Shown: in pieces, positions 35,779 through 44,386 of the stretch | Numbering within the stretch: position 1 is the first letter of the stretch | How the letters are laid out: each line of letters opens with the position of its first letter | DNA from: Thermohalobaculum sp039027855 | Lineage (GTDB): Bacteria; Pseudomonadota; Alphaproteobacteria; Rhodobacterales; Rhodobacteraceae | Direction of reading: 5' to 3' | Assembly: GCA_039027855.1 (NCBI GenBank) | Contig: JBCCJI010000019.1 | Span: forward strand, 9,082-73,081 | Length of the DNA: 64,000 bases | Program-made: the position numbers and the translations under genes | Notes under the pieces: model-generated | What the model was told of the DNA's origin: nothing | Seen by the model: only the letters and a program-made list of their open reading frames with translations | Database searches by the model: none

Positions 35779-36158
35779 GACGCGTCGTCCAGGATCTGGC
35801 CGAAGCAGAGGCAGTTGCCGTCGGGATCTTCGACGTCGATCTCGCGGAGGCCATAGGGCATCGTCTCGGGGCCGCGCTTGATGGCGACGCCGGCCGCCCG
35901 GAGCGCTTCGGCCGCGGCGTCGCAGTCATCCAAATGGAAATAGGCGCGCCAGCCGGCCTCTCGCCGTGGGCCGGCGCCGTGCCAGGCGTCGAGGAAGACT
36001 TCGGCCTGATCGCGCCGGAAGATGCCGAAGCGGGGCGGATCACCGCCCTCCTCGGTCACCGCGAAGCCGAGCGTGTCGCGCCAGAACGCCCGAGCGCGCG
36101 GGTAATCGCCGACCCGAAGCACCGGGATGGCCGAGCGGAGCGGGCCAAGCGCGCTCAT
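35775..36158 (-). CDS. VOC (glyoxalase/bleomycin resistance) superfamily protein
   Basis: The 127-residue protein has two beta-alpha-beta-beta-beta units: IPVLRVGDYPRARAFWRDTLGF at the start and HLDDCDAAAEALRAAGVAIKRGPE with MPYGLREIDVEDPDGNCLCFG at the end. It resembles bleomycin-resistance-type members. Candidate ligands are spread through both halves, but metal binding cannot be confirmed by eye. ATG 36158 overlaps the glyQ stop by 4 bases, and its stop overlaps DUF6446. Substrate is unknown. Confidence 0.88.
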   Translation of the reverse strand: MSALGPLRSAIPVLRVGDYPRARAFWRDTLGFAVTEEGGDPPRFGIFRRDQAEVFLDAWHGAGPRREAGWRAYFHLDDCDAAAEALRAAGVAIKRGPETMPYGLREIDVEDPDGNCLCFGQILDDAS

Positions 36159-37093
36159 TGCGCCGCCTCGGCCGCGAGGTCCGCACCACCGTTCGGCGTC
36201 TGCAGGAAGGCATCGGCGCAGGCTTTGGCGAGCGTGCGGACGCGGGCGATATAGGCCTGCCGCTCGGTCGGGCTGATCACGCCGCGCGCGTCCAGCAGGT
36301 TGAACAGGTGGCTGGCCTTGATCGCCTGGTCATAAGCGGGATGGGCCATCACAATGCGCTGCCCTGTCTTAGGATCCTCGGCCGGCTGGGACAGGATCGC
36401 CTGGCACGCCGCCTCGGCATCGCGGAAATGCTGGAACAGCCGCTCGGTATCGGCCACGTCGAAGTTATAGCGACTATGCTCGCGCTCGGTCTCGCGGAAC
36501 ACATCGCCATAACTCAGCGCAATCGCCGAATCCGGGTCGTTGAACGGCATGTCCATCACATGATCGGCGCCCAGCACATACATCGCCAACCGCTCCAGCC
36601 CATAGGTCAGCTCGCCCGAGACTGGGTGGCAGTCATGCCCGCCGACCTGCTGGAAATAGGTGTATTGCGAGACCTCCATGCCGTCGCACCAGACCTCCCA
36701 GCCGAGCCCCCAGGCACCCAGCGTCGGGCTCTCCCAGTCATCTTCGACAAAGCGGATATCATGCACCGACGCATCCAGCCCGATGGCAGCAAGTGAGCCC
36801 AGATAGCGCTCCTGCAGGTCCACCGGGCTCGGTTTCATCAGCACCTGGTACTGATAATAATGCTGCAGCCGGTTGGGGTTCTCGCCATAGCGCCCATCGG
36901 TCGGGCGGCGGGACGGCTGCACATAGGCGGCGGCCCAGGGCCTTGGCCCCAGCGCCCGCAGCGTGGTTGCCGGGTGAAAGGTGCCCGCGCCTACCTCCAT
37001 GTCATAGGGCTGCATGACCGCACAGCCCTGCCCGGCCCAATAGGCCTGTAGCCTGAGGATCACATCCTGGAAGGAACGGGGCGTGTCGAACAT
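36155..37093 (-). CDS. glyQ: glycyl-tRNA synthetase alpha subunit
   Basis: The catalytic alpha subunit activates glycine with ATP. The 312-residue product has MQPYDMEVGAGTFHPATTLR, YVQPSRRPTDGRYGENPNRL and CDGMEVSQYTYFQQVGG, all class II synthetase motifs of GlyQ. The start ATG 37093 gives MFDTPRSFQDVILRLQ, the normal N-terminus. The gene heads the minus-strand operon ending in glyS. The 304-base gap 37094-37397 to the divergent VPLPA-CTERM gene is its promoter region; I see no gene or distinctive repeat in it. Confidence 0.97.
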   Translation of the reverse strand: MFDTPRSFQDVILRLQAYWAGQGCAVMQPYDMEVGAGTFHPATTLRALGPRPWAAAYVQPSRRPTDGRYGENPNRLQHYYQYQVLMKPSPVDLQERYLGSLAAIGLDASVHDIRFVEDDWESPTLGAWGLGWEVWCDGMEVSQYTYFQQVGGHDCHPVSGELTYGLERLAMYVLGADHVMDMPFNDPDSAIALSYGDVFRETEREHSRYNFDVADTERLFQHFRDAEAACQAILSQPAEDPKTGQRIVMAHPAYDQAIKASHLFNLLDARGVISPTERQAYIARVRTLAKACADAFLQTPNGGADLAAEAAQ

Positions 37094-37397
37094 GGCGGGG
37101 CGCTCTCTCGGGGGCCCTGTCTGCGGGGCCAGGTGCGTCGTGGCGCGGCCGGCCGGGTCCCGCGCCACAGCCGACTAATCCGATGCCCGCGCAGGCGTCA
37201 ACGCCGCCGGCACGGGCCGCGGCATGCCCGCGCGGGCCAAAATCCCGGTCGCGGCACAAGCTATGATTGCATTTGCCCGGAGGGTACCCGTTTTCCCTTG
37301 CGTTATCTCAGTCCGCGCCACCTTGCTAACCGGCGGACGCCGTGGGTTGACCGGTGAATACCGTCGATCGAACGCGACAAACAGGGAGGAGAAGCCC

Positions 37398-37991
37398 ATG
37401 CAGTCCTGGTCGAAAACCATGGCGGTCGGTGTCGCTGGCCTGACGGTGGTGGGCGGGAGCAAGGCCGAGGCCTCGCCGATCTCTGAGACGGTGCTCAGCA
37501 CTAGCTTCAGTGTCCAGACGTCCTCCGGCAATGGTGAGATCGCAACCGAGAGCGAGAGCTTCAACGTCGAAGGGTTCTCGGGGGGCCCAGGCGTGATCCT
37601 CGAATCGGTGATCCTCGAACTGACGGGCGCCAGCTTGAGCGGCGAGTTTCCCGACGCTGGCCAAGCCAGCATCGACGTCGCGATTGGTGGAGCAAGCGAA
37701 AGCGTGCTCGTCACCAGCCCTATCGTCTTTTCCGAGCCGGTGAGCGGTATCGTCGATCTGCTGACCTTCTCGGAGTTCGAGAACGCAGACTTCACGCAGG
37801 ATTTCACCGTGAGCGCGGTGCTCAGCATCCGGGGCGATAGCGAAACAATCTTCACCACCTTCGCCGCGGGTCCGGACGCGTTGACGGTGACCTATCACAG
37901 CACGGTCGTGCCGCTGCCGGCTGCACTGCCCATGCTGCTGTTCGGTGTGGCGGGCATCGCGGGGCTGCGGCTCACCCGACGCGACACGTGA
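37398..37991 (+). CDS. VPLPA-CTERM sorting domain protein
   Basis: The 197-residue exported protein has a signal peptide (MQSWSKTMAVGVAGLTVVGG...AEA) and a serine/glycine/acidic body with beta-strand character. It ends VPLPAALPMLLFGVAGIAGL followed by RLTRRDT, a textbook VPLPA-CTERM tail: short motif, hydrophobic helix, basic end. Such proteins are recognised by an exosortase (XrtD-type) encoded elsewhere and are linked to exopolysaccharide. ATG 37398 has GGGAGGAG upstream. The stop overlaps the GTG start of the following oxygenase gene. Confidence 0.85.
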   Translation: MQSWSKTMAVGVAGLTVVGGSKAEASPISETVLSTSFSVQTSSGNGEIATESESFNVEGFSGGPGVILESVILELTGASLSGEFPDAGQASIDVAIGGASESVLVTSPIVFSEPVSGIVDLLTFSEFENADFTQDFTVSAVLSIRGDSETIFTTFAAGPDALTVTYHSTVVPLPAALPMLLFGVAGIAGLRLTRRDT

Positions 37992-38704
37992 GCGCGAGGG
38001 TCGACGCCGCCGCTCCGAACCTGGCGGCGCCCGGCACCATGGCGGCCTTTGCGACGCCCATCTCGACCCATGTCTGGCCCGACAGCGACGCCGTGAACGC
38101 CGCGCTCTCGACCGAGATCCTGCGCCGCGCGGAGACCGAGAGCGGCATGGACCGCTCCAATATCGGCGGCTGGCATTCGACGGTCGATCTGCTCAGTTGG
38201 CCGGGTGAGGCGTTCCAGACGCTGGCCGCGCGCATCAACCGCTATGTCATCGACGTGCTGCGCACCACGATGACGGGCGATGGCCCGACGCAGATGACCC
38301 TGAAGACCGAGGCCTGGGCCAACGTTTCGCGGCGCGGCAACTACAATGGCGTGCACGACCACCCGGGCGCGCATTGGTCGGGCGTCTACTACGTTACCGC
38401 CGGCACGCCGGACCCAGGAACATCCGCCAAGAACGGCCGGCTCGAGCTGCTCGACCCGCGCCCGGCGATCAACATGCTGCCACTGCAGGGCTCGGTCTTC
38501 GAGCAGCGCTACCTGATCGACCCGTCGCCGGGGCTGATGATCGTCTTTCCGGGTTGGCTGAAGCACTTCGTCCACCCCTATACGGGCGACGCCCCACGCA
38601 TCTCGATCGCCTTCAACGTCACGATCCGCGCCGGGGCCGACGACGATGCGGGCGGCGGGCATGGCACGGCCAGCGATGCCGGTGCGGGGCGCAGCTCGGC
38701 CTGA
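37988..38704 (+). CDS. putative 2OG-Fe(II) oxygenase
   Basis: The 238-residue protein matches the 2OG-Fe(II) oxygenase family with NYNGVHDHPGAHWSGVYYV around residues 118-136, a candidate iron-binding His cluster. FPGWLKHFVHPYTGDAPRIS follows about 60-70 residues later, with the distal His and the 2-oxoglutarate Arg. Such enzymes hydroxylate proteins or small molecules; the target is unknown. GTG 37988 overlaps the VPLPA-CTERM gene's stop, so the pair is translationally coupled. A role in modifying that exported protein is unlikely unless it occurs before secretion. Confidence 0.78.
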   Translation: MSARVDAAAPNLAAPGTMAAFATPISTHVWPDSDAVNAALSTEILRRAETESGMDRSNIGGWHSTVDLLSWPGEAFQTLAARINRYVIDVLRTTMTGDGPTQMTLKTEAWANVSRRGNYNGVHDHPGAHWSGVYYVTAGTPDPGTSAKNGRLELLDPRPAINMLPLQGSVFEQRYLIDPSPGLMIVFPGWLKHFVHPYTGDAPRISIAFNVTIRAGADDDAGGGHGTASDAGAGRSSA

Positions 38705-38810
38705 TCCGGCAGCCGCGCCGCGCCCGGGCGCCGGATCGCCCCGACAGGCCAGCGCGGGGGGCGACGCGCCTTGAGATGGGCGGCCGGGCGCACTAGTCTC
38801 CGCACGCGGC

Positions 38811-38883
38811 GCCGGTATAGCTCAGCTGGTAGAGCATCTGATTTGTAATCAGAGGGTCGGGGGTTCGAGTCCCTCTGCCGGCA
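38811..38883 (+). tRNA. tRNA-Thr (anticodon TGT)
   Basis: The cloverleaf reads GCCGGTA acceptor pairing with TGCCGGC, D arm GCTC...GAGC, anticodon arm TCTGA-TTTGTAA-TCAGA with TGT, and T arm GGGGG-TTCGAGT-CCCTC. The 73 bases end at the discriminator A; CCA is not encoded. A TAGTCT-like -10 lies upstream. Confidence 0.95.
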
Positions 38884-39012
38884 CAGCGACCATCCTCAAA
38901 AGCGCGACACGATCGGGGCGGACGACGCCGACGCTCGCGGATCACCCGCGAGCTGCCCAAAGGAGAGCGTCGGCGGTGGTGGCTCATCGCTCACCCTGCG
39001 CAATGGGGAAGG

Positions 39013-39088
39013 TGGTACGCCCTACGGGACTCGAACCCGTGTTTCCGCCGTGAAAGGGCGGCGTCCTAGACCGCTAGACGAAGGGCGC
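39013..39088 (-). tRNA. tRNA-Glu (anticodon TTC)
   Basis: On the minus strand the gene begins GCGCCCTTCGTCTAGCGGTC. The anticodon arm is CCGCC-CTTTCAC-GGCGG with TTC, the T arm is ACGGG-TTCGAGT-CCCGT, and the acceptor closes AGGGCGT followed by A and an encoded CCA. Total 76 bases. Confidence 0.95.
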
Positions 39089-39123
39089 ACGGGGCCGGCT
39101 GCGGTGGGCCGGGCCGTCGACGC

Positions 39124-39199
39124 TGGTACACCCTACGGGACTCGAACCCGTGTTTCCGCCGTGAGAGGGCGGCGTCCTAGACCGCTAGACGAAGGGTGC
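39124..39199 (-). tRNA. tRNA-Glu (anticodon CTC)
   Basis: This is nearly identical to the adjacent tRNA-Glu but the anticodon loop reads CTCTCAC with CTC. The acceptor is GCACCCT pairing with AGGGTGT, so the stem base change is compensated. CCA is encoded. The two genes are 35 bases apart and clearly a tandem duplication. Confidence 0.93.
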
Positions 39200-39315
39200 A
39201 TCGCGCGTCGGGGCCGGGAGGTAACGCAGTGCGTGCGCCCCCGCAAGGGGCAGCCGGTGCAAAAGCGCCGCAGCCCGCGCCGGCCGTCGATCCGAGACCG
39301 TCGGCCATCTTACGG

Positions 39316-41097
39316 CTAAACCGGGTCTGCCGCGTCCTCAAGACGAAGCTTGGCCCGGCGCCGTCCGCCCCAATCGTCGATCTCCAGGCGACCGGCGACA
39401 TGAACAGGGGCACGCGCCCCAGCGCGCGCCTCGAGCATCGCAGCAATGCCGTTGTCGCCGGCGCCAAAGGCAATGGCTGGGACCGATGCCCCCCCTGTCG
39501 GCGCCGAGAGACGCAAGGAAAGGTGTCCTTTGTCGGAGAGCCGGGTGGCCTGCGGAACCAACCCGGCGAAGGCCAGGCGCGGCGGCGGGCTCGACTGACC
39601 ATAAGGCCCTGCCGCCTCCAGCGCCGTGACGAGATCGGGCGTCGCAGCGCCCGGGGAGACGATGGCATCCACCGAAAGCGTCGCGCCCCCCCGAACGGCG
39701 GCACCCGCTGCGCCCAGTCGAGCCTCTAACGCCTGCATCGCCCTATCGAGACGGTCAGCCGCAACACCGAGACCCGCCGCCATGGCGTGACCGCCCCCCT
39801 CGCTCAGCACACCCTCATGGCGAAGTGCTGCGGTCGCGCTGCCGATATCGACCCCGGGCACGGAGCGCGCCGAGCCGCGGGCATGGTCGTCGCTGATGGC
39901 GATGACCGCGGCGGGGCAGTCGAAGCGCTCTTTCAGGCGGCTGGCCACGATACCCACGACACCGGGATGCCAGCCCTCTCCAACAGCCCAGACGAGGTGT
40001 TGAGACCCGCCGGAACCCGACAGGCGCGCCTCGACCTGGGCAATCGCGGCTGCGGTCACCTCGGCTTCGATCTGGCGGCGGGCGATGTTCATCGCCTCCA
40101 GTTCCCCGGCGAGATGCGCGGCCTCCTCGGGCGTGCGCGACATCAGCAGGCGCACCGCCGCCGCCGCATCACCGACCCGACCGCCCGCATTCAGGCGCGG
40201 CCCCAAGACAAAGCCGAGATCGGTGGAGCGCGGCGCGGAGCGCAGGCCCGCCACATCCGCAAGCGCCGCCAATCCCGGTCTGCCACGCCGCGCCATCACA
40301 GCAAGGCCCTGGCGCACAAAAGCCCGGTTGAGACCTGTCAGCGGCGCCACATCGGCGACGGTCGCCACCGCCGTCAGGTCGAGTGCGCCTATCAGATCGG
40401 GTACTGCGCGCCCCTCGGCCCGGAGCAGCCTGTTGGCGGCCACCAGGAGCAGGAAGACCACGCCGGCGGCGCAGAGATAGCCAAGGCCCGAGGCACAGTC
40501 GGCGCGGTTGGGGTTCACCACGGCAGAGACGGTGGGCAGCGTTTCACCGGGCTGGTGGTGATCGACCACCACCACATCGGCCCCTGCCTCTGTTGCCGCC
40601 GCCAGGGGCTCATGCGCCACGGTCCCGCAATCGACGCAGATCACCAGCCCATGCCCCTCGCCGAGGCGGCGCATCGCGGGTGTGTTGGGGCCGTAGCCCT
40701 CGCTCACCCGGTCGGGGATGTGGATGGTCGGGGTGATGCCAAGCGCACCCAGCCAGTCGGCTAGCATCGCGGCAGAGCTTGCCCCGTCGACATCGTAGTC
40801 GCCGAAGATCGCCACGCTTTCGCCCGCGCGCACCGCCGCCGCCAGACGCTCGGCCGCCTTGTCCATGTCGGCGAGCATCGAGGGGTCGGGCATCAGTGTC
40901 TTCAGCGTCGGAGCAAGATATCCCGCCGCATCGCCGGGCAGCACGTCGCGGGCTGCGAGCACGAGGCCGACGATCTCGGGCAGGTCAGCCGCCTGCGCGA
41001 TGGCCCGACCCAGACGCTCGACATGTGGCGCGGGGCCAACCCAGCGCAACGCGGTGGCGGAATGGACGATACCAAGAAGTGCGGGCCGATCCAGCAT
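39316..41097 (-). CDS. recJ: single-stranded-DNA-specific exonuclease RecJ
   Basis: RecJ is a 5'-3' ssDNA exonuclease acting in recombination and mismatch repair. The 593-residue protein keeps the DHH-family motifs: FGDYDVDGASSAAM (motif I), CVDCGT, VVDHHQPGETLP (the DHH motif) and the DHHA1 region with GPRLNAGGRVGDAAAAVRLL. The C-terminal oligonucleotide-binding part is present to the end (RAKLRLEDAADPV). Length is normal. It lies downstream of glpX on the same strand with a YHS-domain gene inserted between them. Confidence 0.95.
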   Translation of the reverse strand: MLDRPALLGIVHSATALRWVGPAPHVERLGRAIAQAADLPEIVGLVLAARDVLPGDAAGYLAPTLKTLMPDPSMLADMDKAAERLAAAVRAGESVAIFGDYDVDGASSAAMLADWLGALGITPTIHIPDRVSEGYGPNTPAMRRLGEGHGLVICVDCGTVAHEPLAAATEAGADVVVVDHHQPGETLPTVSAVVNPNRADCASGLGYLCAAGVVFLLLVAANRLLRAEGRAVPDLIGALDLTAVATVADVAPLTGLNRAFVRQGLAVMARRGRPGLAALADVAGLRSAPRSTDLGFVLGPRLNAGGRVGDAAAAVRLLMSRTPEEAAHLAGELEAMNIARRQIEAEVTAAAIAQVEARLSGSGGSQHLVWAVGEGWHPGVVGIVASRLKERFDCPAAVIAISDDHARGSARSVPGVDIGSATAALRHEGVLSEGGGHAMAAGLGVAADRLDRAMQALEARLGAAGAAVRGGATLSVDAIVSPGAATPDLVTALEAAGPYGQSSPPPRLAFAGLVPQATRLSDKGHLSLRLSAPTGGASVPAIAFGAGDNGIAAMLEARAGARAPVHVAGRLEIDDWGGRRRAKLRLEDAADPV

Positions 41098-41162
41098 ACG
41101 ACATCTGTGCCTGATCAGGCGGCGAGACGCAATATCTAGACCGGCCCCATAAGGCTGGTGGC

Positions 41163-41624
41163 TTAGCTAAATTTCTGCTCCCAGTTCGCGTTGGCCTTGG
41201 CGATGTTGCCCGGGACATCGCGTTCAAAGCGTGTCTTGGTGCGGCTGTCGAAGTTCAGATACAGTTGGTCGTCTTCGATCAGCCAGGCCGTCGGATCGGT
41301 CTTGGCTAGGATCCCGCGCGCCATGGCAAAGGCGCACCAACCGCCATAGGCCGGGGCATACCGCTCGGGCGCCGCCGCGAACCGGTCGCGATTGGCCGCC
41401 GAGGCAAACAGCCATTTGGCGCCCTTCCATTGATGGGCATGGCTCTGGCTGCCCTCGACCGCGGCACCCTGCCGGAAGAAGGCGACCGGGTCGGCGCCAC
41501 GGATCGCGACGCCGAAATCCACGAAGACACCGGCCGGTGTGCCGGCAAAACTGCGGCTCGTCAGTGTGATGCCGGCACCGGCCACTAGCGCGCCAAAGGC
41601 ACGCCTGTTGAGATGATCGCTCAT
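41163..41624 (-). CDS. YHS domain-containing exported protein
   Basis: The 153-residue protein begins with a twin-arginine-like signal (NRRAFGALVAGAGITLTSRS). It then has a YHS-type domain: AIRGADPVAFFRQGAAVEGS, KGAKWLFASAANRDRFAAAPERYAPAYGGWCAFAMARG. YHS domains are proposed small metal- or redox-related modules. The Tat-type leader suggests it may be exported folded. No SPASM or copper partner is next to it. It separates recJ from glpX on the same strand. Function is unknown. Confidence 0.82.
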   Translation of the reverse strand: MSDHLNRRAFGALVAGAGITLTSRSFAGTPAGVFVDFGVAIRGADPVAFFRQGAAVEGSQSHAHQWKGAKWLFASAANRDRFAAAPERYAPAYGGWCAFAMARGILAKTDPTAWLIEDDQLYLNFDSRTKTRFERDVPGNIAKANANWEQKFS

Positions 41625-41747
41625 CGAAAAACCCCCATTTGACTGATCGTGCCCACCCCTGGGAACGGTATGGGGAGAACGTCGTGCCGCCCGCAGTGAA
41701 TGTCATATCACAGCGGCTCACGGGGTTCGGAGGGGGCGTGAGACTGT

Positions 41748-42719
41748 TCAGAAACTGCGCGTTTTATAATGAACCCGGCGCACACTGCCGGTGCGCGAGC
41801 GCATCAGGATGGTCTCGGTCTCGAGGAATGCTCCATCGCGGTGCGCCCCCGTGACGATCGATCCGTTGGTGACACCGGTCGCGGCAAAGATGACGTCCTG
41901 GTTCACCATGTCGTCTCGGCTGTAGACCCGGTCGAAATCGGTGATGCCGGCCTTGTGGGCCCGTTTGCGCTCATCGTCATTGCGGAACACCAGCCGCCCC
42001 AGCAGATGTCCGCCCATGCATTTTAGTGCGGCGGCCGCCAGCACACCCTCGGGCGCGCCCCCCTGCCCCATATACCTGTCGATGCCGGTGCGCGGCTCGG
42101 CGCAGTGGATCACGCCGGCGACGTCGCCATCGGTGATCAGCCGCACGCCGGCGCCGGTCTCGCGCACACCCTCGATGATCTCGGCATGGCGCGGACGCTC
42201 GAGGATGCAGACATTCACCGCCTCGGTCGGCTTGCCGGCGGCATCGGCATAGGCGCGCACCCGCTCGGCCGGGCTCATGTCGAGACTGACACTGCCCGCC
42301 GGCACATGCGGGCCGACAGCGAGCTTGTCCATGTAGACGTCAGGGGCGTGCAGCATCGATCCGCGCGGGCCCATGGCGATGACCGTCAAGGCATTCGGCA
42401 TCGCCTTGGCCGTCAGCGTCGTGCCCTCCAGCGGATCGAGTGCGATATCGACCTCGGGTCCCCTGCCTTTGCCGACCTCCTCGCCAATGTAGAGCATCGG
42501 GGCCTCGTCGCGCTCCCCCTCGCCGATGACCACGGTGCCGCGGATGTCGAGCTTGTTCAGCTCGCTTCGCATGGCGGCGACCGCGGCGGCATCGGCGGCC
42601 TTCTCGTCACCACGACCGATCAGCTTGGCCGAGGCGATGGCCGCCGCCTCCGACACACGGGCAAGCCCGAGCGAGAGCATCCGGTCCTCAAAGCTCGTCG
42701 GATCGCTGATATCGGTCAT
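41748..42719 (-). CDS. glpX: class II fructose-1,6-bisphosphatase
   Basis: GlpX hydrolyses fructose 1,6-bisphosphate in gluconeogenesis, using lithium-sensitive phosphatase chemistry. The 323-residue product shows GTVVIGEGERDEAPMLYIGEE and the metal-binding ALDPLEGTTLTA, then GGAPEGVLAAAALKCMGG. ATG 42719 has GGGGGAGGGAC upstream. In Rhodobacterales glpX follows hom, as here. The 256-base gap between hom's stop and this start carries a 12-base direct repeat (CTCGGTCACTCC) near 42930 and no gene. Confidence 0.95.
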   Translation of the reverse strand: MTDISDPTSFEDRMLSLGLARVSEAAAIASAKLIGRGDEKAADAAAVAAMRSELNKLDIRGTVVIGEGERDEAPMLYIGEEVGKGRGPEVDIALDPLEGTTLTAKAMPNALTVIAMGPRGSMLHAPDVYMDKLAVGPHVPAGSVSLDMSPAERVRAYADAAGKPTEAVNVCILERPRHAEIIEGVRETGAGVRLITDGDVAGVIHCAEPRTGIDRYMGQGGAPEGVLAAAALKCMGGHLLGRLVFRNDDERKRAHKAGITDFDRVYSRDDMVNQDVIFAATGVTNGSIVTGAHRDGAFLETETILMRSRTGSVRRVHYKTRSF

Positions 42720-42975
42720 AAGTCCCTCCCCCGGCAGATGCCGCCCTCTGCGGGCAACGTTCGCGGCGCCTTGTCGCACCATTATTGTGACGCCCGAGGG
42801 ATACGGCCCCCGGCCCGCCTCGGCAATGGCAGAGCGCGGCATGGAAAGGCGGCTTTGCGCCAGCCGGATCGGATCTCGCGGCGCCGCTGAGGGCGCGCCT
42901 CCCGGTCAGCCGCGGGTCAACCTCTCGGTCACTCCCTCGGTCACTCCCCGGGCCAGCAACTGGTCACCCCGGGGG

Positions 42976-44271
42976 TCAGACTGTCTCCAGGCGCATCGCG
43001 ACCGGGGTTCCCTCGCAAAAGCCACCATCCGCGATCCGCGCGATGGCGGCATCGACCGCGGCGCGGGGGGCATCATGGGTGATCAAGACCACCGGCACGG
43101 CGCTGGCGTCGGGCGGGCCATCGTACTGGTGCATGCGCTGGATCGAGATCCCCTCCTGGCCGAGCGCGGTGGCGAGTTGGGCCAGCATGCCCGGCGCATC
43201 GGCAAGCTGCACGCGCAGGTAATAAGGGGCATGCTCGTCGCCATGGGGCAGCGGCGTCGCGGCGATCAGTCCGGCCGAGGGTCGACCGAACAGGGGCGCG
43301 CGATGGCCGCGGGCGAGCGCCACCACATCCGCCATGATCGCCGAGGCCGTCGGCCCCGCACCAGCACCGGGACCGGTCAGCGTGACCTGCCCGATGGCCT
43401 CACCCTCGATCACCACGGCGTTGGTGACGCCCGGCAGCGCACCGATCACGGTATCGGCCTGCACCATCACCGGGCGCACCCGTTGCTCCAGCCCCGTGTC
43501 GGTCATCTGCGCAAGGCCGAGAAGCCGGATCACCAGCCCCATATCACGGGCGGTGGCGATATCCTCGGGGCTGACACGCTCGATCCCCTCGGCGACCACC
43601 GCGTCGATATCGACGCGCGTGCCGAAGGCGAGGCTGGCGAGGATCGCCAGTTTATGGGCGGCGTCGATGCCGCCCACGTCAAAGCTCGGATCGGCCTCGG
43701 CATAGCCGAGCTTCTGCGCCTCAGCGAGCACGTCGTCATAGGCGGCGCCGCGCGAGGCCATCTCGGACAGGATGAAGTTGCAGGTGCCGTTCAGCACGCC
43801 GAAGACACGGGTGATGCGGTTGCCGGCAAGTCCTTCGCCAAGCGCCCTGAGCGCCGGGATGCCCCCGGCCACGGCGGCCTCTGCCGCGAGGCCCGTGCCG
43901 GCGGTCTCGGCGGCCTCGCCAAGCGCCTGACCGTGATGCGCGATAAGCGCCTTGTTCGCGGTGACCACGTCGCGTCCGCCGGCGATCGCGCGCTCGACCG
44001 TGGCTTTCGCAGGGCCGTCGGAGCCGCCGATCACCTCGATCACGCAGTCCACATCGTCGCGCGCGGCAAGCGCCACGGGATCGTCTTCCCACCCGAAGCC
44101 CGAGATATCGACCGGGCGTTCGCGCGAGCGCGACCGAGCCGAGACTGCCGAGATGACAACCGGGCGCCCGGCCTTGGCGGCGATGCTGTCAGCCTCGTCG
44201 AAGAGAAGCTGGATCACGCCGCTGCCGACGGTGCCGAGACCGGCGATGCCAAGGCGATAGGGGGTGGTCAT
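42976..44271 (-). CDS. hom: homoserine dehydrogenase
   Basis: Hom reduces aspartate semialdehyde to homoserine on the way to threonine and methionine. The 431-residue product has the NAD(P)-binding GIAGLGTVGSGVIQLL, GVLNGTCNFIL and the catalytic-domain motif KLGYAEADPSFDVGGIDAAHK. A C-terminal ACT domain (about 350-430, APYYLRVQLADAPGMLAQLA) would allow threonine feedback control. metZ, which uses a homoserine derivative, lies about 10 kb away. Confidence 0.96.
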   Translation of the reverse strand: MTTPYRLGIAGLGTVGSGVIQLLFDEADSIAAKAGRPVVISAVSARSRSRERPVDISGFGWEDDPVALAARDDVDCVIEVIGGSDGPAKATVERAIAGGRDVVTANKALIAHHGQALGEAAETAGTGLAAEAAVAGGIPALRALGEGLAGNRITRVFGVLNGTCNFILSEMASRGAAYDDVLAEAQKLGYAEADPSFDVGGIDAAHKLAILASLAFGTRVDIDAVVAEGIERVSPEDIATARDMGLVIRLLGLAQMTDTGLEQRVRPVMVQADTVIGALPGVTNAVVIEGEAIGQVTLTGPGAGAGPTASAIMADVVALARGHRAPLFGRPSAGLIAATPLPHGDEHAPYYLRVQLADAPGMLAQLATALGQEGISIQRMHQYDGPPDASAVPVVLITHDAPRAAVDAAIARIADGGFCEGTPVAMRLETV

Positions 44272-44386
44272 GGGGGCGCGTGCTCCGTGTCAGGCGGGAA
44301 AGCTGGCAGGGCCTTATCCCGCCCGCGCCCCCCAGTCCACGGCCAGTGCCAGGCCCCTGCCCGGCCAGACCATGATGGACATACGA

